This document shows positions 36,085-45,424 of a DNA stretch of 64,000 bases, in pieces. The stretch covers positions 1 to 64,000 of the forward strand of contig NZ_SMAG01000010.1 of NCBI RefSeq assembly GCF_004341825.1, written 5' to 3'. A program made the translations under genes and the position numbers. The notes under the pieces are model-generated. The model was not told where the DNA came from. It did no database searches and worked only from the letters and a program-made list of their open reading frames with translations. How positions within the stretch are numbered: position 1 is the first letter of the stretch; each line of letters opens with the position of its first letter. Origin of the DNA: Hazenella coriacea. Lineage in GTDB: Bacteria > Bacillota > Bacilli > Thermoactinomycetales > Thermoactinomycetaceae.

Positions 36085-37875
36085 ATGTTGGAAAGTATAC
36101 GCCGTTATCTCCAGTTTGTAAAACCTTACTGGAAAGAGATCTCCTTAACAATGGTCGTTGGAGTGCTAAAGTTCGGCATTCCTCTATTACTCCCTCTTTT
36201 ACTAAAATATGTAGTGGATGACCTCTTGTTATCCAGCTTATCTACGCAAGAAAAAATGGAGCGATTGGTCTGGGCACTCGCCGGGGCTTTCTTTATATTT
36301 ACAGTGGTTCGCGCACCTGTAGAATATTTTCGGCAGTATTTCGCTCAGTGGACGGCCAGTCGGGTTCTATTTGATATTCGAAACCGCTTGTTTGACCACA
36401 TCCAAAAGCTTTCCTTGCGGTATTACCATAATCAGAAAGTAGGGCAGATTATTTCCCGAGTGATCAACGATGTTGAGCAAACCAAAGAATTTGTCATTAC
36501 CGGAATGATGAATATTTGGCTTGATTTTACAACTTTAGCCATCGCTATTGCGATTATGATTTGGCTTGATCCTTGGATGACCCTTGTTTCATTAGCTATT
36601 TTCCCCTTATATGTTGTCTCCGTTAAATATTTCTATCAAAATATGCGGAAATATACAAAAGAGCGTTCACAAGCATTAGCTGAATTGCAAGGTCATTTAC
36701 ATGAACGGGTACAGGGGATTTCTGTGATTCGTGCATTTCATTTGGAAGAAAGTGAGCAGAAGTCCTTTGTGAAACAGAATGGAAACTTTCTTGATAAAGC
36801 GATCACCCAGACCAAATGGGTTGCGAAAACATTTTCTGTGATCAATACCATTACAGATTTGGCTCCTATTATCGTTATAGGTGTATCTGCATATCAAGTG
36901 GTTCAAGGGAATATGACGATTGGTGAACTGACCGCATTTTATGGATATATGGGTCTTATCTATAGTCCAATTCGTCGTTTAGTTAACTCGTCTACCACTT
37001 TGACACAAGCTCATGCATCCATGGATCGTGTTTTTGAGTTTTTGGATGAAAAGTATGAGATTATCGATCATCCTCAAGCGAAAGATGTGGCTCGTGTGAA
37101 GGGTTCCATCCAGTTTTCAGATGTTCATTTTCGTTATCATGAAAATCAAGAGTCAGTATTACGGGGAATCAATCTCACCATTCAGCCAGGAGAGACAATT
37201 GCATTAGTGGGACCTAGTGGTGGAGGAAAGTCATCCATTGTTTCCTTAATTCCTAGATTTTATGATGTGACTCATGGACAAGTGATGATTGATGGACGGG
37301 ATTTGCGAGACTTCACTCTAAATAGTTTACGAAAGCAAATCGGAATGGTCTTGCAGGAAAATATTTTGTTCAGTGGTACAATCGCAGAAAATATACGAAT
37401 GGGGAAAGTTAATGCGACGATGGATGAGATCATTGAGGCGGCTCAAGCAGCGAATGCACATGATTTTATCATGGAGTTACCCAATGGGTATCAAACAGAG
37501 ATCGGTGAACGAGGTGTTAAGTTATCGGGGGGACAGAAGCAACGTGTGGCTTTAGCTCGAGTATTTCTTAAAAATCCAACCATTTTAATTTTAGATGAGG
37601 CGACTTCAGCTCTTGACCTACAATCGGAATATTTAATTCAAGAGTCTCTAGACCGCCTTTCCAAAGATCGAACAACGATTGTCGTTGCACACCGGTTATC
37701 TACCATTACACATGCGGATCAAATCTATTTAATTGACCATGGTCAAGTGAAAGAACAGGGAACACATGAAGAGCTCATGGTTAAAAACGGAATGTATGCG
37801 CAGCTATTCAATGTGCAAAATCTCAATTCACCATCACAAGTAGATGATCAAAAGATCAAAATGGATGCTCGTTAA
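36085..37875 (+). CDS. ygaD: YgaD-type ABC exporter (fused permease and ATPase)
   Basis: A 596-residue half-transporter with an N-terminal six-helix membrane domain (about 15-305) and a C-terminal ATPase. Walker A is GPSGGGKSS, the signature is LSGGQKQR and Walker B is ILILDEATSALD, followed by the H-loop VAHRLST. It would work as a homodimer exporting lipids or drugs. The whole sequence is close to B. subtilis YgaD. ATG follows ATAGGAGC. It is 18 bases before the RsbT-like gene and probably co-transcribed with it. Confidence 0.93.
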   Translation: MLESIRRYLQFVKPYWKEISLTMVVGVLKFGIPLLLPLLLKYVVDDLLLSSLSTQEKMERLVWALAGAFFIFTVVRAPVEYFRQYFAQWTASRVLFDIRNRLFDHIQKLSLRYYHNQKVGQIISRVINDVEQTKEFVITGMMNIWLDFTTLAIAIAIMIWLDPWMTLVSLAIFPLYVVSVKYFYQNMRKYTKERSQALAELQGHLHERVQGISVIRAFHLEESEQKSFVKQNGNFLDKAITQTKWVAKTFSVINTITDLAPIIVIGVSAYQVVQGNMTIGELTAFYGYMGLIYSPIRRLVNSSTTLTQAHASMDRVFEFLDEKYEIIDHPQAKDVARVKGSIQFSDVHFRYHENQESVLRGINLTIQPGETIALVGPSGGGKSSIVSLIPRFYDVTHGQVMIDGRDLRDFTLNSLRKQIGMVLQENILFSGTIAENIRMGKVNATMDEIIEAAQAANAHDFIMELPNGYQTEIGERGVKLSGGQKQRVALARVFLKNPTILILDEATSALDLQSEYLIQESLDRLSKDRTTIVVAHRLSTITHADQIYLIDHGQVKEQGTHEELMVKNGMYAQLFNVQNLNSPSQVDDQKIKMDAR

Positions 37876-37893
37876 TCGATGGAGGGAAAATGG

Positions 37894-38301
37894 ATGCGTA
37901 AAACATTCCAGATTGATTATGAGTGGGATATCGTTCCAATTCGAAGCGACGTCCGCGAGATGGCGAAAGAGGTTGGATTTGATGATTTGGATCAGGCACG
38001 AATCGTCCAGTCCATCTCAGAATTAGCGCGAAACGTCATCCAGCATGCCGAAAGAGGGACATTAACCATTTTTAAGGTAAAAGAAGACGAAAGAGTTGGT
38101 TTGCGAATCCAAGTCAAAGATTTGGGTCCAGGAATACCTGATTTTGATCAATTGATGCGACATCAGTCCCGTCAGATCGGTGAGGCTTCAGGTTTACAAC
38201 AAGTAGGTCTGTTAATGGATGAGTTGATTAGTATTCCTGTAGAATTAGGAACTTGTGTGGAAGCGACGAAGTGGGTGAAACCAAGTAGGGTCGTTGAGTA
38301 G
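37894..38301 (+). CDS. RsbT-like GHKL ATPase (anti-sigma/serine kinase family)
   Basis: A 135-residue GHKL-fold protein similar to RsbT, the kinase of the sigma-B stressosome. EWDIVPIRSDV and DQARIVQSISELARNVIQHA (the N box) follow RsbT closely, and DLGPGIPD is the G1 box. The G2 box, usually glycine-rich, is changed to IGEASGLQQVG. No RsbR, RsbS, RsbU or sigma factor gene is nearby. The ATG at 37894 is 7 bases from GGAGGG; ATG 37879 has no site. Partner protein unknown. Confidence 0.83.
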   Translation: MRKTFQIDYEWDIVPIRSDVREMAKEVGFDDLDQARIVQSISELARNVIQHAERGTLTIFKVKEDERVGLRIQVKDLGPGIPDFDQLMRHQSRQIGEASGLQQVGLLMDELISIPVELGTCVEATKWVKPSRVVE

Positions 38302-38309
38302 ATCATGGG

Positions 38310-38339
38310 ACCACCTCTTCGGAAGCCGAGGTGGTTTTC
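38310..38339 (+). terminator. Terminator of the ygaD unit
   Basis: ACCACCTC pairs with GAGGTGGT around a ten-base loop, followed by TTTTCC, 9 bases after the RsbT-like gene. Confidence 0.8.
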
Positions 38340-38780
38340 CCACACGAATTTCCAACATTTATTTGAACGTGATCATAGAATGTTCACATATATGCCAACT
38401 GAAACGAAGTCGATTCTATTAGACTAAATAGTGAGTAATGATCTAGGATAAACCAAAAATATGAGTTGCACCTTGTTTCCATATTATGAACCTTTAGGAC
38501 CTATGCTTGCATGAACCATCATCATCATCTAAAATGGGGTTGGTATTAAGCAATATAAATACATTTCTTACTCAGGGGTGTTAGGAGATGGTAATGTAAG
38601 ATCATAGGTAAAGCACCTTTGGTATTACATTTTTTGTGTGTTTGAACTACATTTTTGGTATCTCCTATATTGAGATGGTTTATCGTGATACACATCTCTT
38701 CACGACGAATGAGAGTGAAAACGTTTTATCTCTCGAAAGTTGAAGAAATGCGACTCTGTTTATTTGGAAAGGAGGTCTGT
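38340..38780 (+). promoter_or_regulatory. Long leader region of ctaB, possible attenuator
   Basis: About 440 bases precede ctaB. A weak hairpin AATGTAA/TTACATT with six T residues (about 38593-38637) could be a terminator or attenuator. ctaA, which is often divergent from ctaB, is absent. No recognised riboswitch class and no certain promoter were found. Confidence 0.35.
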
Positions 38781-39740
38781 ATGGTGGAACGATCCATGAC
38801 ACAGCAGACCACTGCAGATCGGATCATCACAGCAGAGCCGTTTACCAAGGTGAACAAAGCCACTTGGCGTGATTATATTGAAATTACAAAGCCAGGCATT
38901 AATAAGAGTAACTTATTTGCAACATTTGCTGGATATTTCCTAGCAGCTGGCTTCACCGCTTTTAACTTTGTAACTCTTTTGTTTACATTGTTGGGAACAG
39001 CCCTTGTGATTGCTGGAGGATGTACACTCAATAACTTTTATGATCGTGATATTGATCCATTGATGCAACGAACACGAACACGATCTGTACCAGAAGGTAG
39101 AATTAAACCCACTGTTGCATTATGGTATGGTATTATCCTTACTATTATTGGTCTAGTTGTTCTAGCAGTTGGTGTTAATCCACTATCAGCAATTCTGAGC
39201 TTTATTGGGTTCTTTGTCTACGTTTTTATCTATACCATGTGGCTAAAGAGAACTAGTACGTTAAACACTGTTGTGGGTGGTTTTTCTGGAGCATTTCCAC
39301 CAGTGATCGGCTGGGTTGCTGTTACTAATAATCTAGACCTTTCCGCTTGGATTCTGTTTACTATCTTATTTATGTGGCAACCTCCTCACTTCTTTGCACT
39401 TGCGATGCGAAAAGTGGAGGATTATCGTGCAGCAGGGATTCCTATGCTTCCAGTAATCAAAGGGTTTGCCGAGACAAAAAAACAAACATTTATCTTTGTC
39501 CTACTACTAGTCCCCGCATCTGTCCTACTATTTTTTACTGGGGCTGCTGGCTGGTTTTACCTTATGATTGCCATATTGCTAGGTGGAATATACATTGCCT
39601 TAGCATTGAAAGGATTTCGATCATCCGAAGATGATGAGTGGGCAAAACGAATGTTTTTCTATTCATTGATTTATCTAACCACTCTACTACTTGCGATGAT
39701 TGTCGATGTGGTAATCAGAGGTTTTATACAATTGATGTAA
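38781..39740 (+). CDS. ctaB: Protohaem IX farnesyltransferase (haem O synthase)
   Basis: CtaB adds a farnesyl group to haem B to make haem O for terminal oxidases. The 319-residue UbiA-superfamily membrane protein has eight or nine helices and the two prenyl-diphosphate/metal motifs: NNFYDRDIDPLM in the second loop and the DYRAAGIPMLP region later. The start at 38781 follows AAAGGAGG; the frame runs open to 38655 without a binding site. It precedes the caa3 oxidase genes. Confidence 0.96.
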   Translation: MVERSMTQQTTADRIITAEPFTKVNKATWRDYIEITKPGINKSNLFATFAGYFLAAGFTAFNFVTLLFTLLGTALVIAGGCTLNNFYDRDIDPLMQRTRTRSVPEGRIKPTVALWYGIILTIIGLVVLAVGVNPLSAILSFIGFFVYVFIYTMWLKRTSTLNTVVGGFSGAFPPVIGWVAVTNNLDLSAWILFTILFMWQPPHFFALAMRKVEDYRAAGIPMLPVIKGFAETKKQTFIFVLLLVPASVLLFFTGAAGWFYLMIAILLGGIYIALALKGFRSSEDDEWAKRMFFYSLIYLTTLLLAMIVDVVIRGFIQLM

Positions 39741-39854
39741 CTTTCAAACTAGGGAACAGTGCTTTTATAAAGTTTTAAATAGATCTAGCAATGCACTGTG
39801 AAATTATAAATTGGTTCAATTCGAGCCAGTAGAACAGAAAGTGAGGTTAGGATA

Positions 39855-40853
39855 GTGGTGAGTCGATTACGTACGTGGCAAGTCCTTTTAGTGATTTCTC
39901 TATTAGCACTTGCGCTTTCAGGATGTAGTGGAGATCCATCACTCAGCGCCTTAGACCCTTCGGGAGATAATGCGAAGAAGCAATTAGATATCATTGTTTG
40001 GAGCTTCCTCGTTATGCTGGGCGTTTTTATTGTGGTTTCGACCATCTTAATCTATGTACTGATTCGCTTTAGAAAGCGGAAAGGTGTAGAGCGGACGCCA
40101 AGTAAGAGTGAAGGTTCATGGAAAGCTGAGGTTACTTGGACTGTTATTCCGATTATTCTATTAGCTATTCTTGCAGTACCTACTGTGACATATACCTTTG
40201 ATCTCTCTGAAGTACCTAATAAAGAAGAGACTGTGTATATCAAAGTTACTGGATATCAGTATTGGTGGGAATTTGAGTATCCTGACTTAGGGATTAAAAC
40301 AGCTCAAGAAATGCACATTCCTGTAGGTAAAAAAGTTCGTATAGAGCTTCACGGGAAAGATGTACTTCACTCGTTCTGGGTACCAGCATTGGGTGGTAAA
40401 ACAGACGTGATTCCTGGTCGCGAAAACGTGATGTCTTTACACGCTGACAAAGCTGGCGTTTTCCAAGGAAAATGTGCTGAACTTTGTGGTGCAGGACATG
40501 CACTGATGGACTTTAAAGTTTATGCAGATAGTGAACAAGACTTCGATAAATGGGTAGCCAAAATGCAAAAAGCTCCTGTAACCACTGAAGCTGATAAAAA
40601 AGGTGAAGAAGTCTTCAAACAAAACTGTATGACCTGTCATGCTGGAGTAGATCCAAAATATAAAGGTCCTGATTTAAGCAAATTTGGTACTCGTGATTCG
40701 ATTGCTGGATTCCTTCCACATAATGAGGAGAATCTAAGAGCTTGGTTAAAAGATCCTGAATCATTTAAACCAGGTAGCTTGATGCCGAAAATTGACTATC
40801 TAAGTGATGAAGAGTTCGATGCTTTAACCCAATATCTCCTTGATCGTAAATAA
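39855..40853 (+). CDS. ctaC: caa3 cytochrome c oxidase subunit II with fused haem c
   Basis: CtaC receives electrons into the CuA centre. The 332-residue precursor is a lipoprotein: signal peptide and lipobox LALSGC with Cys24. Two transmembrane helices follow, then the cupredoxin domain with CuA ligands in DVLHSFWVP and CAELCGAGHALM. A C-terminal cytochrome c domain has CMTCH at 258-262 and a probable axial Met310 (SLMPK), which defines the caa3 type. GTG start at 39855 (or 39858). Confidence 0.97.
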   Translation: MVSRLRTWQVLLVISLLALALSGCSGDPSLSALDPSGDNAKKQLDIIVWSFLVMLGVFIVVSTILIYVLIRFRKRKGVERTPSKSEGSWKAEVTWTVIPIILLAILAVPTVTYTFDLSEVPNKEETVYIKVTGYQYWWEFEYPDLGIKTAQEMHIPVGKKVRIELHGKDVLHSFWVPALGGKTDVIPGRENVMSLHADKAGVFQGKCAELCGAGHALMDFKVYADSEQDFDKWVAKMQKAPVTTEADKKGEEVFKQNCMTCHAGVDPKYKGPDLSKFGTRDSIAGFLPHNEENLRAWLKDPESFKPGSLMPKIDYLSDEEFDALTQYLLDRK

Positions 40854-40902
40854 TGAAAAATAGAAAATATGCTTTTGAGTTAATTAAGAAGGAGGGTTTA
40901 CT

Positions 40903-42822
40903 TTGGGGACGCTGATTATTGTAATCGTCCTAGCCTTGTTCTTAACGGCGATCTTTATGGGTGGCTATAATGGTAAATTTAATAGCCGAGTAAAGAATAG
41001 TACGGTCTGGGACTGGCTCACCACAGTCGATCATAAAAAGATCGGGATTATGTATTTCTTGTCAGGCTTCTTTTTCTTCCTGATTGGTGGAATTGAAGCA
41101 TTGTTTATGCGTTTACAGTTAATGAGACCTGGTAATGACTTGTTTATCGGGGACACTTTTAACGAGTTGTTAACCATGCATGGTACTACAATGATTTTCT
41201 TGGCAGCTATGCCTATGATCTTCGGTTTGATGAACGTGATATTACCACTACAAATCGGAGCACGTGACGTTGCTTTCCCATTCTTAAACTCTTTGGGCTT
41301 CTGGCTATTTACAGCTGGAGGAACGTTACTAAACCTCAGTTGGTTTTTTGGTGAAGTTCCAGATGCAGGTTGGACTTCATACACATCTCTAGCGTTAAAT
41401 GACTTTAGCCCAGGCGCGGGTGTGGACTATTATGTTCTAGGTCTACAGATCGCTGGGATTGGTACATTGATCGGTGGAATCAACTTTTTGGTTACCATCA
41501 TCAATATGCGTGCACCAGGTATGACATACAGACGGATGCCAATGTTTACTTGGACCAGTCTCGTTACTTCTGCCTTAATTATCTTTGCGATGCCACCATT
41601 GACGGTTGCGTTGTTACTCTTGATGTTTGACCGTTTATTTGGAGCTGCATTCTTCGACTACACGATGGGTGGAAGCACTGTAATCTGGGAGCACTTATTC
41701 TGGATCTTTGGTCACCCTGAAGTATATATTGTTATTTTGCCGATCTTCGGTATTATGTCTGAAGTGTTTAGTACATTCTCGAAAAAACGACTCTATGGAT
41801 ATGACTCCATGGTTCTTGCAAGTGCCATTATTGGATTCTTAGGATTTATGGTGTGGATTCACCATATGTATACAGTAGGTCTTGGACCTTTCTCTAACTC
41901 TATCTTCGCGGTTGCAACGATGACGATTGCGGTTCCGACCGGGATTAAGGTATTTAACTGGTTGTTTACCATGTGGGGCGGAGAGCTTCGGTTCAATGCA
42001 GCTATGCTTTGGGCGATTGGGTTTATCCCTACCTTCGTAATTGGTGGTATGACTGGGGTTATGATGGCTTTACCACCAGCTGACTACCAATATCAAGATA
42101 CGTATTTCATTGTTGCTCACTTTCACTACACATTGGTGGGTGGTACCGTACTAGGTCTCTTTGCTGGAGCATATTACTGGTGGCCCAAAATGTTCGGTAA
42201 GATGTTAAATGAAAAATTGGGTAAATGGCATTTCTGGATTTTCGTTCCTGGTTTCCATTTAACTTTCTTCCCACAACATTTCCTTGGACTTTTCGGTATG
42301 CCACGTCGGGTATTTACCTATCAAGCAGGTGTAGGTTTAGAAACACTTAACTTGATTAGTACTATCGGTGTTTTCTTAATGACTATTGGTACACTTATCT
42401 TTATGTGGAACGTGGTTAAAACCTTTAAGAGCAAAGAAACTGCTCCTGCAGATCCATGGGGTGGAAGTAGCTTAGAATGGGCAATTTCTTCTCCACCACC
42501 AGCCTACAACTTTAAACAAACACCATTAGTACGTGGTCGTTATGCTTTATGGTTGGAGAAAGAGGCTGGTAATAAAGAAGTACCTGTGGCAGAACCACTA
42601 GGTCCGATCCATATGCCATCAAATTCGCCAATTCCTATACTAATGTCACTGTCGCTATTTGTTGCAGGATATGGATTTATTGCTCGAGGAGATTTCTCGA
42701 TTGCGATCATCGGTTTAGTATTATTCTTCCTCACGATGTTCATGCGTTCATTTGACAATGACCATGGGTATCACATTGAAGTAGAGGAATTAGAAAAAGA
42801 CGGTAAGGGGGTTAAGGCATAA
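40903..42822 (+). CDS. ctaD: Cytochrome c oxidase subunit I
   Basis: CtaD holds the low-spin haem and the haem a3/CuB oxygen-reducing site. The 639-residue protein has at least 12 transmembrane helices plus C-terminal extra ones. TMHGTTMIFLAAMP carries a haem ligand; WIFGHPEVYIVILP has the CuB His and the cross-linked Tyr; IHHMYTVG has the His pair; and VAHFHYTLVGG has the a3/a ligands. TTG start at 40903 follows AAGGAGGG. Overlaps ctaE by one base. Confidence 0.97.
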   Translation: MGTLIIVIVLALFLTAIFMGGYNGKFNSRVKNSTVWDWLTTVDHKKIGIMYFLSGFFFFLIGGIEALFMRLQLMRPGNDLFIGDTFNELLTMHGTTMIFLAAMPMIFGLMNVILPLQIGARDVAFPFLNSLGFWLFTAGGTLLNLSWFFGEVPDAGWTSYTSLALNDFSPGAGVDYYVLGLQIAGIGTLIGGINFLVTIINMRAPGMTYRRMPMFTWTSLVTSALIIFAMPPLTVALLLLMFDRLFGAAFFDYTMGGSTVIWEHLFWIFGHPEVYIVILPIFGIMSEVFSTFSKKRLYGYDSMVLASAIIGFLGFMVWIHHMYTVGLGPFSNSIFAVATMTIAVPTGIKVFNWLFTMWGGELRFNAAMLWAIGFIPTFVIGGMTGVMMALPPADYQYQDTYFIVAHFHYTLVGGTVLGLFAGAYYWWPKMFGKMLNEKLGKWHFWIFVPGFHLTFFPQHFLGLFGMPRRVFTYQAGVGLETLNLISTIGVFLMTIGTLIFMWNVVKTFKSKETAPADPWGGSSLEWAISSPPPAYNFKQTPLVRGRYALWLEKEAGNKEVPVAEPLGPIHMPSNSPIPILMSLSLFVAGYGFIARGDFSIAIIGLVLFFLTMFMRSFDNDHGYHIEVEELEKDGKGVKA

Positions 42823-43445
42823 TGGCAGCGCAAACGGATGTAAATTCAAATAACCCTCGTGTCACCCATATAGAGACCTCAACCCTTGAAGGTAAGAATA
42901 AAGTTCTCGGTTTCTGGCTCTTCTTGGGAGCTGAATCAGTTTTGTTCGCTTGTTTGTTTGGTACCTATCTTGCTCTTCGTAGTGCATCGATGGATGGACC
43001 TACAGGGGTTGAACTGTTTGACCTCAATCTGGTTGCAGTGACCACTGCAATTCTTTTAACAAGTAGTTTAACTAGTGTATTCGCTGTTTCTGCGTTGCAC
43101 CAAATGAAAAAACGCCTGACACTGATTTGGCTTGGCGTTACCGTACTATTAGGCTTGGCGTTCCTTTGTCTAGAGATTTATGAATTTGTTCATTATACTT
43201 CTCTAGGTCATACGATGATGAGTAGCGCTTTTGGTTCTTCGTTCTACACTCTTGTTGGAACACATGGTGCTCACGTGACTTTTGGAATCCTTTGGATTTC
43301 TACCGTGATTTATCAAGTAGCTAAGCACGGAATCAATAAAGTAACAGGACCTAAAGTATTTCTAGCTACTCTTTACTGGCACTTTGTTGACGTTGTTTGG
43401 GTATTCGTCTTCAGTCTCGTTTACTTGCTTGGAAAGGTGGGGTAA
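42822..43445 (+). CDS. ctaE: Cytochrome c oxidase subunit III
   Basis: CtaE is a 207-residue membrane subunit of the caa3 oxidase with five helices. Segments such as GFWLFLGAESVLFACLFGTY and GTHGAHVTFGILW are typical of the family, as is the C-terminal YWHFVDVVWVFVF. The ATG shares one base with the ctaD stop codon (TAATG), so the two are coupled. Confidence 0.96.
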   Translation: MAAQTDVNSNNPRVTHIETSTLEGKNKVLGFWLFLGAESVLFACLFGTYLALRSASMDGPTGVELFDLNLVAVTTAILLTSSLTSVFAVSALHQMKKRLTLIWLGVTVLLGLAFLCLEIYEFVHYTSLGHTMMSSAFGSSFYTLVGTHGAHVTFGILWISTVIYQVAKHGINKVTGPKVFLATLYWHFVDVVWVFVFSLVYLLGKVG

Positions 43446-43447
43446 GC

Positions 43448-43762
43448 ATGACTCAACAACCAAATTCGACATCAGTTGCTACGAAACCCGCATCTAAAAA
43501 TTCGAGTGTAGTCAAATACTTGCTCTCGTTTATATGCATGATTGGTCTAACTGCTGCAGCCTTTTATATTGTTGCGAATGGTGTAGTCGCTAATGATATG
43601 ATTTTTCCAATGCTTTCTGTCTTAGCAGTTCTACAAGTATTGTTGCAGCTATTCATTTTTATGCATCTAGACCAAAAAGGATCTAAAATATATTCGATTT
43701 TCCTGTTCTTGGGTATTTTCATCGCAGTATATTCGGCTGCTGGTATGGTATTAATGGATTAA
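43448..43762 (+). CDS. ctaF: Cytochrome c oxidase subunit IV
   Basis: CtaF is the small subunit of the caa3 oxidase. The 104-residue protein has three transmembrane helices; LQLFIFMHLDQKG matches the cytochrome bo3/aa3 subunit IV family. The ATG at 43448 lies 3 bases after the ctaE stop and is preceded by AAAGGTGGGG. The frame open to 43397 lies inside ctaE. Confidence 0.94.
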   Translation: MTQQPNSTSVATKPASKNSSVVKYLLSFICMIGLTAAAFYIVANGVVANDMIFPMLSVLAVLQVLLQLFIFMHLDQKGSKIYSIFLFLGIFIAVYSAAGMVLMD

Positions 43763-43771
43763 GGATTGAAG

Positions 43772-43805
43772 GAAGCCCTCTTACCGGCGATTGGTAGAGG
43801 GCTTC
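43772..43805 (+). terminator. Terminator after ctaF
   Basis: GAAGCCCTCTTACC pairs with GGTAGAGGGCTTC, followed by TTCTTT. It lies between ctaF and ctaM and may allow partial read-through. Confidence 0.82.
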
Positions 43806-43830
43806 TTCTTTAAAGAGAGGAGAGAAATCA

Positions 43831-44292
43831 ATGGATGGAAGCACTCTGGCACTGATCAGTACCTCTTGTACGGCTTCAAGTGCAATTTGTATGGCTGTGG
43901 GCTGGTCAATGATACGCAGAGGAAATAAAAAGGCACACCGTAACTTAATGATTTCATCGGTCATTCTAGCTGCACTCTTCTTTACGCTTTATATGTATCG
44001 AACAATTTTTATCGGAAATACGGATTTTGGAGGCCCAGCTGAATATCGTAGTTATTATACAGCATTCTTGACTTTCCATATTATCTTAACCATTCTTTCA
44101 CCGATTTTAGTTGTGATGACCTTGATTTATGCTAAGAAAGAGAACTTTGAGAAGCATAGAAAGATCGGACCATGGGCAGCCAGAGTTTGGTTTGTTACAG
44201 CGATCACAGGTGTAGCTGTTTATTTACTTCTATTTCAGATATTCCCAGAGGGTGAAACAACTAATATGTTTCGAGCCTATTGGGGGTTCTAA
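43831..44292 (+). CDS. ctaM: DUF420 oxidase-assembly protein CtaM (YozB)
   Basis: A 153-residue protein with four transmembrane helices of the DUF420 family. CtaM is needed for maturation of haem-copper oxidases in Staphylococcus. Conserved histidines occur in KKAHRNLM, TAFLTFHIIL and FEKHRKIGPWAARVW. It follows the caa3 genes after a terminator, fitting a role in oxidase assembly. The ATG follows GAGAGGAG. Confidence 0.9.
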   Translation: MDGSTLALISTSCTASSAICMAVGWSMIRRGNKKAHRNLMISSVILAALFFTLYMYRTIFIGNTDFGGPAEYRSYYTAFLTFHIILTILSPILVVMTLIYAKKENFEKHRKIGPWAARVWFVTAITGVAVYLLLFQIFPEGETTNMFRAYWGF

Positions 44293-44328
44293 TTGAATTG
44301 TAGGTTAGACAATTTGCACGTTTGAAGC

Positions 44329-44365
44329 AGATCCAAATCCACAGGTTTGGATCCTTTTCTTTTTA
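44329..44365 (+). terminator. Terminator of ctaM
   Basis: GATCCAAA pairs with TTTGGATC, followed by CTTTTCTTTTT. Confidence 0.82.
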
Positions 44366-44462
44366 CTGATCATACTGCTGATATGTAAGTTGATAATAAA
44401 GAAAGAATTCCTTTTATTTTCAGTCGGAAGTATAATAGATTCGTTGGGAAAGGAGGAAGTTT

Positions 44463-45200
44463 ATGTTTAACGAAACACCTAAAACGGTGATACAGGATAC
44501 AGAAGCCAAAATGCTTCATTCGATGGTTCCACGTGTGAAATTGTCAGATGGTCTAGTTATTGGTGGAGTTACGGGTATTGGGTATTTTGCTGCTTACTTA
44601 TCCGAAACGGGATATAAGTCATACTTTGGCTTACCATCCCTGTATGCTGATGTGAGTCTTAATGCCATTATTTTATCTATTTCATCGATTGTAATTGTCC
44701 TATGGATGTTGTACTTAGCTATTAATCATTCTACTTTTTCTAGATACGGAAAGTTTACGGTCCCTGTAATCCTGCCTCTAGGAATCGCAATTTTTCTAGG
44801 AATCAAAATTGATTTTGAAATTAACATCCCGATCTGGTTATTAGTGATCACTCTTTTGTTGTTTGTGTTTATTACGGCCGGAATGATTGCTTTCGCAGTT
44901 AGGAAAAGCTGGTTTTATGCGGGTCTTTTATTCATCATTTTTGTTATTGGGATTTCGCGGACAAGTGGGTATATCGTGGCTGCTAATCAGACAGAGTATC
45001 TAGTGACTTTAGAACCCCAACCTTATGTAGTTGTAGATACTTATAAGGATGCATTGATTTTAATGCCCATTGATCTAAAAACAAAAAAATTGTCTACTGA
45101 ATATCGTTTTGTTGATCAAAAATCAGAAATGGATGCGACTATTCAACTCCAAAAAATGAAGTTAGGTTCCCTGCAAGTGATTTCAGTTGACGATAAATAG
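44463..45200 (+). CDS. Membrane protein of unknown function
   Basis: A 245-residue protein with about five hydrophobic segments (32-48, 66-86, 98-115, 121-145, 150-172) and a soluble C-terminal part of about 65 residues. The C-terminal part is ESxY-free and has no motif I recognise. The start at 44463 follows AAAGGAGGA. It has its own terminator and lies between ctaM and an ABC transporter, without an evident link to either. Confidence 0.78.
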   Translation: MFNETPKTVIQDTEAKMLHSMVPRVKLSDGLVIGGVTGIGYFAAYLSETGYKSYFGLPSLYADVSLNAIILSISSIVIVLWMLYLAINHSTFSRYGKFTVPVILPLGIAIFLGIKIDFEINIPIWLLVITLLLFVFITAGMIAFAVRKSWFYAGLLFIIFVIGISRTSGYIVAANQTEYLVTLEPQPYVVVDTYKDALILMPIDLKTKKLSTEYRFVDQKSEMDATIQLQKMKLGSLQVISVDDK

Positions 45201-45212
45201 AATGCCTAGCTA

Positions 45213-45250
45213 AAGCCGATCTGTTTCTAACTGACAGAGCGGCTTTTTTG
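45213..45250 (+). terminator. Terminator of the 245-residue membrane protein gene
   Basis: AAGCCGATCTGT pairs with ACAGAGCGGCTT with one mismatch, then six T residues. Confidence 0.85.
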
Positions 45251-45424
45251 TGGTTAAGAATATAGGGGAGAACGTTTCCTCATCGATATGGATGAGACCC
45301 TCTCTGCTAAAATAGGTTTCTTGACAAGATCTTGATAAGTGATTGAATCCCTTTGGATATCTCTTATTTAAGATAAGAGAAAGTAAACAGTTACTAAAAA
45401 TATTAGTCAAAAGGGGAAATGATT

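Noticed and set aside
41031-41384. A 117-codon minus-strand frame inside ctaD
   Set aside because: Antisense shadow of the oxidase subunit I gene; its lysine/isoleucine/proline-rich translation is typical of such shadows.
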